From Nitrospirales bacterium (GTDB lineage: Bacteria > Nitrospirota > Nitrospiria > Nitrospirales > UBA8639): a DNA stretch of 5,592 nt. Below are positions 1 through 5,582 of this stretch, piece after piece (position 1 is the first letter of the stretch; every line of letters starts with the position of its first letter). A model generated the notes under the pieces. It was given only the letters and a program-made list of their open reading frames with translations, searched no databases and was not told where the DNA came from. Position numbers and translations under genes: made by a program. The DNA lies in assembly GCA_013817135.1 (NCBI GenBank), contig JACDDF010000184.1:1-5592 (forward strand), read 5' to 3'.

Positions 1-201
1 GTCTGGCACCCTGGCATGAAAACCTATTTAGAAAAAACAGTACGTGTGGAATCGGGAAAAACGCTGACATTGGATTTTCAATATGAGTCCCCCCAGGGGC
101 GGCGAAGCGTGCATGAAATGCAGGAGAATCCGCATTTTGGCCTTGAGATGCTTGGGGAGGGCGTTGAGATTATACCGTCACTACGGCGGCAAGTTCCCTG
201 A
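1..201 (+). CDS. C-terminal fragment of a cupredoxin / carboxypeptidase-regulatory-like protein, tandem paralogue of the next gene
   Basis: The reading frame is open from the first base and ends at TGA 199-201, giving 66 residues of a gene that starts outside the window. The fragment begins VWHPGMK and aligns along its whole length with the last 67 residues of the protein at 218-1141 (AWHPSVK...). Shared elements are WHP, VES, a DF pair, ESP-x-GR, a later P-x-F, LG, and a terminal IP/IEP...P. The first part corresponds to the last strands of a carboxypeptidase-regulatory-like beta-sandwich. The final roughly 35 residues are a tail that both copies keep. The ATG at 16 is an internal methionine, since similarity continues upstream of it. 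The stop is 16 bases before the next start, so the two are probably co-transcribed. The copper-ligand region, if this copy has one, lies outside the window. The family call rests on the paralogue; the duplication is directly visible. Confidence 0.85.
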   Translation, partial: VWHPGMKTYLEKTVRVESGKTLTLDFQYESPQGRRSVHEMQENPHFGLEMLGEGVEIIPSLRRQVP

Positions 202-210
202 GCAAATAGG

Positions 211-216
211 GGTGGT
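211..216 (+). promoter_or_regulatory. Ribosome binding site deciding the 218 start
   Basis: A G-rich stretch, AGGGGTGG (208-215), lies just upstream of ATG 218 in the 16-base gap after the preceding stop. It supports the start at 218 rather than the longer in-frame start at 83. The longer version would overlap the upstream gene by 119 bases and place an Arg/Cys-rich stretch ahead of a good signal peptide. Confidence 0.5.
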
Positions 217-217
217 C

Positions 218-1141
218 ATGAAAAAAGGTCGAGTGGTAGGAATTGTCGTCATAGGTTTTCTCTGGGTCACCAGTTTCACCGCTTTCGCTTATGAGGTGGT
301 TGATGTAACAGGCGGGGCCACCATTATCGGCACCGTGACCCTCAAGGGAGTTCCGCCTTCTCCTAAAGCGTATAACCTGGTTACGTTCCCCGATCCGGAG
401 TATTGCGGCCGCATTTCGGATGGTCAGGGCTGGCGGCTATTGAAGGATTTTGTGGTGAATGATCGCAGTCAACTTCAAGGGGTCGTGATGGTGGTTGAAG
501 GCGTCAGTTCCGGAAAACCCTTTTCTCTTTCTATTCCAAAGGTTGAAGCTCGGGACTGTCAGTTTCTCCCATTTATGACGGTGGTTCGCGATGAGCATGG
601 GATTGAAGTGGTGAATATGGATCCGGTCATGCATGATATTCAAGCCTATGAGACGTCCTTGAGCCAAGGGACACGGGTATTATTTAATTCTCCCCTTCCC
701 TTTAATCCTCGGCATCAACGCGAGAATATCCATGCGACGCATGAGCATCTGCCGGGGCAATCTTTGGTTCATCAATTTCAACTGAGCAAAGGCCGTAAGA
801 CCTTTGTGATGCAGTGCGGGTTTCATGCCTACATGGAGAGTTGGGCTATTGCGGTGGATAATCCCTATTTCACCTTTACCAATAAAATGGGAGAGTATGT
901 CATTTCGTCACTCCCGCCTGGGAGTTATCGCATCCGGGCCTGGCATCCAAGTGTGAAACATGAGCAGGTTCAGGCATTATTTACCGTGGAATCAAACCAA
1001 ACCGTGAGGAAGGATTTTGCCTTGGAATCCCCCGTAGGTCGTTGGACGGCGCATACCATTCAAACCCCGCCTCGGTTTACTGCTGCTGCGTTGGGCCACC
1101 CTGTTCTGATAGAGCCTCTGGTTGAACACCAAAGGCCATGA
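218..1141 (+). CDS. Exported cupredoxin-like protein with carboxypeptidase-regulatory-like domain; putative type-1 copper site
   Basis: The protein has 307 residues. Residues 1-24 are a Sec signal peptide (MKKGR, a hydrophobic core, then AFA before YEVV), so it acts in the periplasm or at the surface. Residues 30-212 form a beta-rich core typical of bacterial proteins annotated as carboxypeptidase regulatory-like or plastocyanin-like, including Cys63 (EYCGR) and Cys114 (RDCQFLPF). The segment NMDPVMHD supplies His139, and MQCGFHAYM supplies Cys200, His203 and Met206. This is the His + C-x2-H-x2-M spacing of amicyanin-type blue-copper sites, so copper binding or electron transfer is plausible but inferred. 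Residues 213-271 (NPYFTFTNKMGEY...LPPGSYRIRAWHP) are a carboxypeptidase-regulatory-like sandwich. Residues 272-307 are a tail shared with the upstream paralogue. His166, His172, His175, His177 and His185 make the region between the ligand segments His-rich. The stop overlaps the next start (ATGA). No enzymatic motif is seen. Confidence 0.85.
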   Translation: MKKGRVVGIVVIGFLWVTSFTAFAYEVVDVTGGATIIGTVTLKGVPPSPKAYNLVTFPDPEYCGRISDGQGWRLLKDFVVNDRSQLQGVVMVVEGVSSGKPFSLSIPKVEARDCQFLPFMTVVRDEHGIEVVNMDPVMHDIQAYETSLSQGTRVLFNSPLPFNPRHQRENIHATHEHLPGQSLVHQFQLSKGRKTFVMQCGFHAYMESWAIAVDNPYFTFTNKMGEYVISSLPPGSYRIRAWHPSVKHEQVQALFTVESNQTVRKDFALESPVGRWTAHTIQTPPRFTAAALGHPVLIEPLVEHQRP

Positions 1142-1815
1142 AATGGATAGATTTTTCCCTCCTTGTCTCCTCCCGAACTTGTGAAAAGAAATTGGTGGGC
1201 CTGGTTGTTTGTGCCATTTTGGGAGTGGTGCTTTGGTTCCCGCCAGGATGGACCTTTGCCGGCTCTCCCGATTTCTCTAACCACAGTCCCACAGAATTTT
1301 CAGCAAGACTGATATGGAAAACGGGTGGACGTACTGCCAAAGCCCAGTTGTTTGTGAAAAAGGATCGCTATCGCATTGAACCGGCAGGGGGAATTCGAAC
1401 AGAATTAGGCTATGCGGGCGTCCTCATTATTCGATTGGATGAACAAAAAACCTGGTATATGTTGTCGCAACGGCGAATGATCGTAAGCGTTCCCTTAACT
1501 TTGGATTATTTGTTACCATTTTCTGTCCAGTTGGAGGGAGAGACGAGTCGAACGGTTATTGGGGAATCCGTGGTAGGCGATCAACCTGCCCTGCTCTATG
1601 AGGTGGAGGTTAAAGATCAGTTTGGCCAACTCGAAAGATTTTTCGAATGGGTGGATCCTCAACGGGAGATTCTCTTGAAACTCTTAAGTCAGGAACGAGA
1701 TTGGGTTGTGGAATATCATCATGTGGTGCTTTCTTCGCAACCAGATTATTACTTTGAAGCGCCTTTGGGCTATCGAATCATTGAGGCTCAGGAAGCCCCG
1801 GTTCGGAGAGGGTAG
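1138..1815 (+). CDS. Exported LolA/LolB-fold-like (DUF4412-type) protein
   Basis: The protein has 225 residues. The start ATG 1138 overlaps the previous stop as ATGA, and no clear Shine-Dalgarno precedes it, which suggests translational coupling. Residues 1-41 form a somewhat long signal peptide: a polar start, KK at 17-18, the hydrophobic run LVGLVVCAILGVVLW, and cleavage after TFA41. The mature part reads as alternating beta-strands: FSARLIWKTGG, AKAQLFVKKDRYRIEP, VLIIRLDEQKTWYML, VGDQPALLYEVEVKD, FFEWVDPQREILLKL, WVVEYHHVV and a final PDYYFEAPLGYRII. This order (modified strand, 'conductor' strand, ligand strand, then a 'xxPDxxFExPxGY' ending) is characteristic of LolA-like and DUF4412 periplasmic proteins, which often bind lipid or apolar groups in an open beta-barrel. 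No catalytic residues are recognised. The ligand or partner is unknown. Cys14 and Cys25 both lie in the signal peptide, so the mature protein appears cysteine-free. It is not a lipoprotein, as no lipobox sits at the cleavage site. Confidence 0.72.
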   Translation: MKWIDFSLLVSSRTCEKKLVGLVVCAILGVVLWFPPGWTFAGSPDFSNHSPTEFSARLIWKTGGRTAKAQLFVKKDRYRIEPAGGIRTELGYAGVLIIRLDEQKTWYMLSQRRMIVSVPLTLDYLLPFSVQLEGETSRTVIGESVVGDQPALLYEVEVKDQFGQLERFFEWVDPQREILLKLLSQERDWVVEYHHVVLSSQPDYYFEAPLGYRIIEAQEAPVRRG

Positions 1816-1855
1816 AAATATGATTTGGCTAGCAGATGGGGGTAAATAAAAAAGG

Positions 1856-3199
1856 ATGAATCGTTATAATGCTGGGTTCGTTCTTGGAGTACTGTGGGTT
1901 CTCTCAGGTTCGGTATGGGCGGAAGAGGCACATGAGGCAACGGTTGCTCAGGCGCAAAAAGCGTATGAGCAGGGTCTATTTCAACAAGTCGTTGACCTTG
2001 TGAAGCCATTACAAAAAGAGCTCTCCTCCCCCTCGCAGGTTTCTCGCTTGTACATTCTTGCCTTAGCTAACCTGGGAAAGACTCCCGAAGCCATTGAAAC
2101 CTATGATAAAGAGGTTGGCGTAACAAACCGGGAAGATGAGCCTTTGTTACGGCAGATGGCCATTGCCAGTATATTGCCCCTCCGTTCCGATATGCGAGAA
2201 CAAATGCGAGGGGCGGCCTATACGGCGTTAAAGGAAATCGAATCTGATAATGCTGTGGAATATTTGGAAAAAGGCTTAAATGATGAAAACGGCATGATTA
2301 GAACATTGGTGGCAGAAGTCTTAGGGCAAAGAAAAGCCGGACAGCGTTCCAAGTTGTTTCGTGAGGCATTGAAAGACGAGGCCGGTTTGGTGCGGGCAAC
2401 CGTTCTGAGTGGGCTTGGACAATCTGGAGACGTGAGTTTGGTGCCACTGATTGAGCCATCGTTAAACGATGAGCAGCATCTTGTCCAAATTGCCGCGGCA
2501 AGAGCATTATATGAGTTGGGTCACAAGCAATACTGGGCTCGTTTGGAGCAAGGTGCGAAAAGCGAGGAAGGGTATGAACGGGGAGCGGCTATCCGTGCCT
2601 TTGGTGAATTAGGGGATCGTCGTGCAATACCGATATTGGAAAAAACTATTTCTGACTCTCAGCCCTCAATCCGTGCCGCGGCTATTGCATCCTTAGGGAA
2701 ATTGAAGGCTTCTGAATCCTTACCGACTTTGAAAGCCATGTTGTTTGATCGTATTCCTGCGGTGCGGAGTGTGGCGGCTTTTAGCATGGGGTATTACGAA
2801 CAACATCAAGTGTTAACACCGTTAACCAGGGCCTTGTCCGATTCGAATTCCGGTGTGCAGGCGGCGGCCGTGGCGTCATTGCTACGGTCAGGAGCGCCTT
2901 ATTCAGTGGTCAGGGATACCGTCCAGGATCTCCTCAATGACCAAAATCCGGCCATTCGGTCGGGTGCGGTCAAGGCGCTTGGAAATGGAAAAGGTCAGGA
3001 TGTTCTCAATGCTCTCTTGGTTGCTCTCAATGATCCGTTGCCTCGTCCCAGGATTGGTGCTTCCCGCGCACTGGGTCGTATTGGCGATCGCACTCTCTTA
3101 CCGACTTTGAAGCGCACCCTTCGAGATACTGATGAAGCGGTGCGGGTGACCGCCGCCGCCGCCATTGTGAGGATTTTGGATAAGGAGATCGGTATTTAA
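1856..3199 (+). CDS. Exported TPR plus HEAT-repeat scaffold protein
   Basis: The protein has 447 residues. Residues 1-22 are a signal peptide (MNRYNAGFVLGVLW...SVWA, then EEAHE). Residues 28-88 look like one or two TPR-type helical hairpins (AQAQKAYEQGLFQQVVDLV, LYILALANLGKTPEAIETYDK). From about 130 to 442 there are roughly ten HEAT/PBS-lyase-type repeats of about 31 residues. Each carries the pattern 'L-x-D-x4-VR-x2-A-x2-LG-x-LGD': for example 140-160, 170-191, 200-222, 231-253, 262-283, 293-312, 325-346, 357-379, 388-411 and 419-441. Such solenoids bind other proteins; this one would do so in the periplasm. No catalytic motif is present, and the His/Cys content gives no reason to call it a phycobilin lyase. 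It begins 40 bases after the preceding stop. AAAAAAGG directly abuts the ATG, and a GGGGG run lies about 13 bases upstream, so the ribosome site is ambiguous. The binding partner is unknown; neighbouring exported proteins are the natural candidates. Confidence 0.85.
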   Translation: MNRYNAGFVLGVLWVLSGSVWAEEAHEATVAQAQKAYEQGLFQQVVDLVKPLQKELSSPSQVSRLYILALANLGKTPEAIETYDKEVGVTNREDEPLLRQMAIASILPLRSDMREQMRGAAYTALKEIESDNAVEYLEKGLNDENGMIRTLVAEVLGQRKAGQRSKLFREALKDEAGLVRATVLSGLGQSGDVSLVPLIEPSLNDEQHLVQIAAARALYELGHKQYWARLEQGAKSEEGYERGAAIRAFGELGDRRAIPILEKTISDSQPSIRAAAIASLGKLKASESLPTLKAMLFDRIPAVRSVAAFSMGYYEQHQVLTPLTRALSDSNSGVQAAAVASLLRSGAPYSVVRDTVQDLLNDQNPAIRSGAVKALGNGKGQDVLNALLVALNDPLPRPRIGASRALGRIGDRTLLPTLKRTLRDTDEAVRVTAAAAIVRILDKEIGI

Positions 3200-3369
3200 C
3201 CGGTTTGGTTGCTGCCCTATGAGAGGTCTTCCTGAAGATGGACAGGTACGACCAGATAAAGGGTGTTCCCATGTTTCTCCAATTTGTGCGGTTTATTGGG
3301 AACTGCACCCCTTTCTGCCAATTCTGGCGCATGATCATCAAGTTCGCATTTGCCCCGGTGACTGAGGTT
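3200..3369 (+). other. Intergenic spacer before the DUF255 gene
   Basis: These 170 bases are open in the frame of the downstream gene back to an ATG at 3238. They may therefore be untranslated leader or may encode a 44-residue N-terminal extension. I see no convincing promoter and no hairpin followed by a T-run, so read-through from the HEAT gene is the simplest view. A short GGG-TGTT-CCC inverted repeat (3261-3270) is too small to weigh. Confidence 0.4.
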
Positions 3370-5280
3370 ATGAATGACTTATGCCGCACCCGGGGAGGTT
3401 CCAGATTGTGGATGCTGGCTGGACTTAGTGCATGGCTTCTCGTCAGTTCCGTTCATGCTGAAATACGGCCTCATGAGGAGTCTGTCGATCATCCAATTAT
3501 TCAATGGCATGAATGGGGAAATGAGGCATTCGGACGTGCGCAAGCCGAAGATAAATTAATTATTTTGGATCTCACCGCCGTATGGTGTCATGCTTGCCAT
3601 GTAATGGATCAGACGACTTACGCTAACCCTCGTATCGCACAGTTGCTCAATGCCAAATTTATTCCTGTTCGGGTCGATACGGATCAGCGTCCCGATTTGG
3701 ATGCTCGTTACCGAGCGGGAGGGTGGCCGACGATCAACGTCCTCTTACCGACCGGAGAAATTCTTTTTCAAGCGAACGCCTTGGGTTCTGAGGAAATGGA
3801 AGCCATGCTTCTTGAGGTGCAATCTATCTATGTAACCGACAAGGGTGAGTTGCTCAAGCAAGCCTCCCAGTTATGGGAGCGGGTAAAAGAGAAAGTGAAA
3901 GCCGGTCCTTCCAGAGAGAATGTGCTTCAGGCGTCTATGGCAAAGCAAAGTGTGGACATGATGAGAGCTCAATTTGACGCCGTCAATGGAGGGTTTCGGG
4001 ATGCCCCTAAATTCTTTGAACCCGAAGCCATTCAGATGGTTTTTGCCTATGGCTTCTTTGAGGATGATCCTGAGTTACTCAAGATAGGATTGGATACCTT
4101 AAAAAAACAAGTGCGCTTACTTGATCCGGTTTGGGGAGGATTTTACCGCTATGCTGAACAAGCCGATTGGACCCAACCGCATTTTGAAAAGATGTTGTCG
4201 ATTCAAGCTCTGAATCTTCGCAATTATGTTGAAGCCTTCCAACTGACCGGAGACCCTCAGTTTAAACGCATAGCGTTAGCACTCATTGAGTATGTCTCGC
4301 GGTTTTTAACTGATCCGCAAACCGGTCTGTTGTATGAAAGCCAAGATGCTGACGTCCGTGGAACGGAAGGGGAAGCTTTAATATCTGGGGCCGAGTATTA
4401 TTCTTTCAATGAGAGCAAGCGATTGGCTACCGGTACTCCCTATGTGGACCAACGGATTTTCACAGGGAGTAATTCGTTGATGGCATGGGCCTATTTGCAT
4501 GCCTCATTGGTATTGGAAAAAGTTGAGATAGGGAACATGGCTCTTCAGATTTTGAGCCGGTTGTTTGAGAAGCGTTTTGACCTGGAAAAGGGGCTCGCTC
4601 ATGTTGAGACGAGAGGGGTGCCCAGCCTTTATGGTTTATTGTCTGATCATGTGCTCTTTGGTCAGGCGTTACTTGAGGCCTTTAGAGTGACAGGGCGGTC
4701 TCAGTTTTTGCAAAATGCTGAAGCCCTTGCCGAAGTAAGCCGGCGGTTATTGCACGATTCGGTGAATGGGGGATTTTTTGATCATCCACAGACGTCTGGT
4801 AAATTGGGTCTTCTGAAGTTCCCAACCAAACCGGTGAAGGAAAATCTTCAAGCCGCCCTTTGGTACCTCGATCTTTTTCATCTGACGGGGAAGCAACCAT
4901 ATCGCTTTCTCGCTGAGAACGCCTTGCAGACCGTGGTCATGTCCCGGCAACCACTCCCCCTCGCATTGTCAGGATTGGCTATCGATCAATGGTTTCGGAT
5001 CCCTATTCATATTGCGGTGGTAGGAGATTTCGACGATGCAATGACCAAAATCCTCTTGTTGGAAGGCCAGCGAATGTTTTGCCCTGGAAAAATTGTGAAG
5101 GGGTTTGACCCAAAGGAAGGTCAGCCGAAATGGGGTGACATTAATTTTCCCTATGACGAACGACCCGTCGCCTTTGTCTGTACTGACCGGATGTGTTCGG
5201 CTCCGGTCTTTCATGCAGAGGCCATGGAAAAGAGTGTGTCTGACATGATGGCTGTACTCAGGGACCCTGTACAAAAATGA
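3370..5280 (+). CDS. Exported thioredoxin-domain protein of the DUF255 / SSP411 (YyaL-like) family
   Basis: With start ATG 3370 the protein has 636 residues. Residues 1-30 are a signal peptide (MNDLCRTRGGSRLW, then LAGLSAWLLVSSVHA, then EIRPHEES). Residues 45-155 are a thioredoxin-like domain: WHEWGNEAFGRA, LIILDLTAVWCHACHVMD with a C73-H-A-C76 active-site pair, then VRVDTDQRPDLDARY and the cis-Pro region GGWPT (Pro120). This order is diagnostic of DUF255, whose usual motif is CHWCHVM. Residues 190-525 are an alpha/alpha-barrel related to N-acylglucosamine 2-epimerases. It keeps the family blocks NGGFRDAPKF, GGFYRYAE...PHFEKML, YESQDADVRGTEGEA, RIFTGSNSLMAWAYL and LLSDHVLFGQALLEA. The tail 540-636 ends with FVCTDRMCSAPV, the C-x4-C-x-APV element common at the C-terminus of this family. 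The reaction of the family is not established; a disulfide-related role is an inference from CHAC. B. subtilis YyaL (689 residues) is of similar size but cytoplasmic, so the signal peptide is notable. Alternative starts are ATG 3238 (44 residues longer), ATG 3331, and TTG 3406 or ATG 3412 behind a GGGGAGG. Confidence 0.9.
   Translation: MNDLCRTRGGSRLWMLAGLSAWLLVSSVHAEIRPHEESVDHPIIQWHEWGNEAFGRAQAEDKLIILDLTAVWCHACHVMDQTTYANPRIAQLLNAKFIPVRVDTDQRPDLDARYRAGGWPTINVLLPTGEILFQANALGSEEMEAMLLEVQSIYVTDKGELLKQASQLWERVKEKVKAGPSRENVLQASMAKQSVDMMRAQFDAVNGGFRDAPKFFEPEAIQMVFAYGFFEDDPELLKIGLDTLKKQVRLLDPVWGGFYRYAEQADWTQPHFEKMLSIQALNLRNYVEAFQLTGDPQFKRIALALIEYVSRFLTDPQTGLLYESQDADVRGTEGEALISGAEYYSFNESKRLATGTPYVDQRIFTGSNSLMAWAYLHASLVLEKVEIGNMALQILSRLFEKRFDLEKGLAHVETRGVPSLYGLLSDHVLFGQALLEAFRVTGRSQFLQNAEALAEVSRRLLHDSVNGGFFDHPQTSGKLGLLKFPTKPVKENLQAALWYLDLFHLTGKQPYRFLAENALQTVVMSRQPLPLALSGLAIDQWFRIPIHIAVVGDFDDAMTKILLLEGQRMFCPGKIVKGFDPKEGQPKWGDINFPYDERPVAFVCTDRMCSAPVFHAEAMEKSVSDMMAVLRDPVQK
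3392..3398 (+). promoter_or_regulatory. Strong Shine-Dalgarno-like GGGGAGG inside the assumed DUF255 gene start
   Basis: GGGGAGG lies 7 bases before an in-frame TTG (3406) and 13 bases before an in-frame ATG (3412). The assumed start ATG 3370 has only GAGG 2 bases upstream, which is closer than usual. The downstream starts would give a signal peptide with no positively charged n-region, so 3370 is kept as the working start. The site is a real competitor. Confidence 0.35.
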
Positions 5281-5295
5281 TCTGAGTACGCTCAG
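5254..5295 (+). terminator. Overlapping inverted repeats across the DUF255 stop codon (possible RNA 3'-end structure)
   Basis: GTACTCAG (5254-5261) is perfectly complementary to CTGAGTAC (5282-5289), giving an 8-bp stem that encloses the stop codon TGA 5278-5280. CTGAG (5282-5286) can instead pair with CTCAG (5291-5295) around a TACG loop. A third small hairpin (CAGG / CCTG, 5259-5269) can form inside the first loop. No T-run follows, so this is not a canonical rho-independent terminator. It may stabilise or process the 3' end. Confidence 0.35.
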
Positions 5296-5364
5296 GTGCC
5301 CCGTTACCATTCTGTTGATTTTTAGGGGGAATATCGTCTGTTCAAACTTTTTCATGTTTCCGCG

Positions 5365-5405
5365 AACTAAAAGGCCTAAGGATTAGCACAAAGGACCTAG
5401 TTTTT
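5365..5405 (+). terminator. Weak rho-independent terminator candidate
   Basis: AACTA (5365-5369) pairs with TAGTT (5398-5402), and GG (5373-5374) with CC (5396-5397) across a small A-rich bulge. TTTTT follows at 5401-5405. The stem is short and partly shares its last bases with the T-run, and the loop is long, so termination would be inefficient. Its position, between the operon end and the next promoter, is what makes it plausible. Confidence 0.3.
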
Positions 5406-5415
5406 ATTGGTTTTC

Positions 5416-5445
5416 TTGACACGTTTTTTTTATTCCTGATATATA
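5416..5445 (+). promoter_or_regulatory. Sigma-70-type promoter with extended -10 for the gene at 5583
   Basis: A perfect -35 box TTGACA (5416-5421) is followed by an 18-base spacer and TATATA (5440-5445; 4 of 6 matches to TATAAT). TG at 5437-5438 one base before it makes an extended -10. Transcription would start near 5452, leaving a leader of about 130 bases. Eight Ts in the spacer (5424-5431) may bend or soften the DNA. Confidence 0.65.
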
Positions 5446-5476
5446 CGGGAGTGGCTGCTGTCCGACGATCCATACC

Positions 5477-5522
5477 AAGATCAGCTTTTTTTTACCTGGC
5501 TGGGGTAAAACGGGTTGATCTT
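5477..5522 (+). promoter_or_regulatory. Two-tier stem-loop in the 5' leader of the next gene
   Basis: The outer arms AAGATCA (5477-5483) and TGATCTT (5516-5522) are perfectly complementary, and pairing continues inward through G-T, C-G and two T-G wobbles. The inner arms TTTTACC (5490-5496) and GGTAAAA (5504-5510) form a perfect 7-bp stem with a 7-base loop, TGGCTGG. The whole lies between the predicted promoter and the Shine-Dalgarno. A short T-rich stretch (TTTTCACTTT) follows, so it could act as an attenuator, an mRNA-stabilising element or a protein-binding site. I do not recognise a known riboswitch class. Confidence 0.55.
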
Positions 5523-5570
5523 TTCACTTTAGGTTGTTTTCCCACGTCAACTCAATTTTATTCTTAACTA

Positions 5571-5575
5571 GGAGG
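5571..5575 (+). promoter_or_regulatory. Strong Shine-Dalgarno (GGAGG) for the gene at 5583
   Basis: GGAGG, within TAGGAGGAAG, lies 7 bases before ATG 5583 and is preceded by an A/T-rich stretch. This is the best ribosome site in the window. With the promoter above, it predicts a well-expressed gene. Confidence 0.75.
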
Positions 5576-5582
5576 AAGAATC

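Larger units (their letters stand above)
5281..5582 (+). other. 302-base intergenic region without a gene
   Basis: No reading frame here shows protein-like character or a ribosome site, apart from the gene starting at 5583. The first half (5281-5405) holds hairpins and a weak terminator candidate, and the second half (5406-5582) holds a promoter and a structured leader for the next gene. It marks the boundary between two transcription units. Confidence 0.6.

Noticed and set aside
4..18. TGGCAC resembling a sigma-54 -24 box
   Set aside because: It lies inside coding sequence (the conserved WHP motif) and lacks a GC-type -12 element at the required spacing.
83..217. In-frame N-terminal extension of the cupredoxin-like gene from ATG 83
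   Set aside because: It overlaps the upstream paralogue's true coding frame by 119 bases, and would bury the signal peptide that starts cleanly at 218 behind a ribosome site.
437..667. Minus-strand open frame of 76 codons
   Set aside because: It is fully inside the 218-1141 gene on the opposite strand, and its composition is low-complexity His/Asn-rich without a ribosome site.
1820..1849. Tiny 9-codon frame between the LolA-like and HEAT genes
   Set aside because: It is too short and has no ribosome site; its stop is followed by the HEAT start in the same frame. At most an incidental frame.
4969..5355. Minus-strand frame of 128 codons spanning the DUF255 3' end
   Set aside because: Most of it is antisense to the conserved DUF255 C-terminal region, and it has no ribosome site or recognisable motif.
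5452..5582. Known riboswitch in the leader
   Set aside because: The conserved cores of the common classes I can recall (c-di-GMP, cobalamin, TPP, SAM) are not visible; only simple nested stems are seen.
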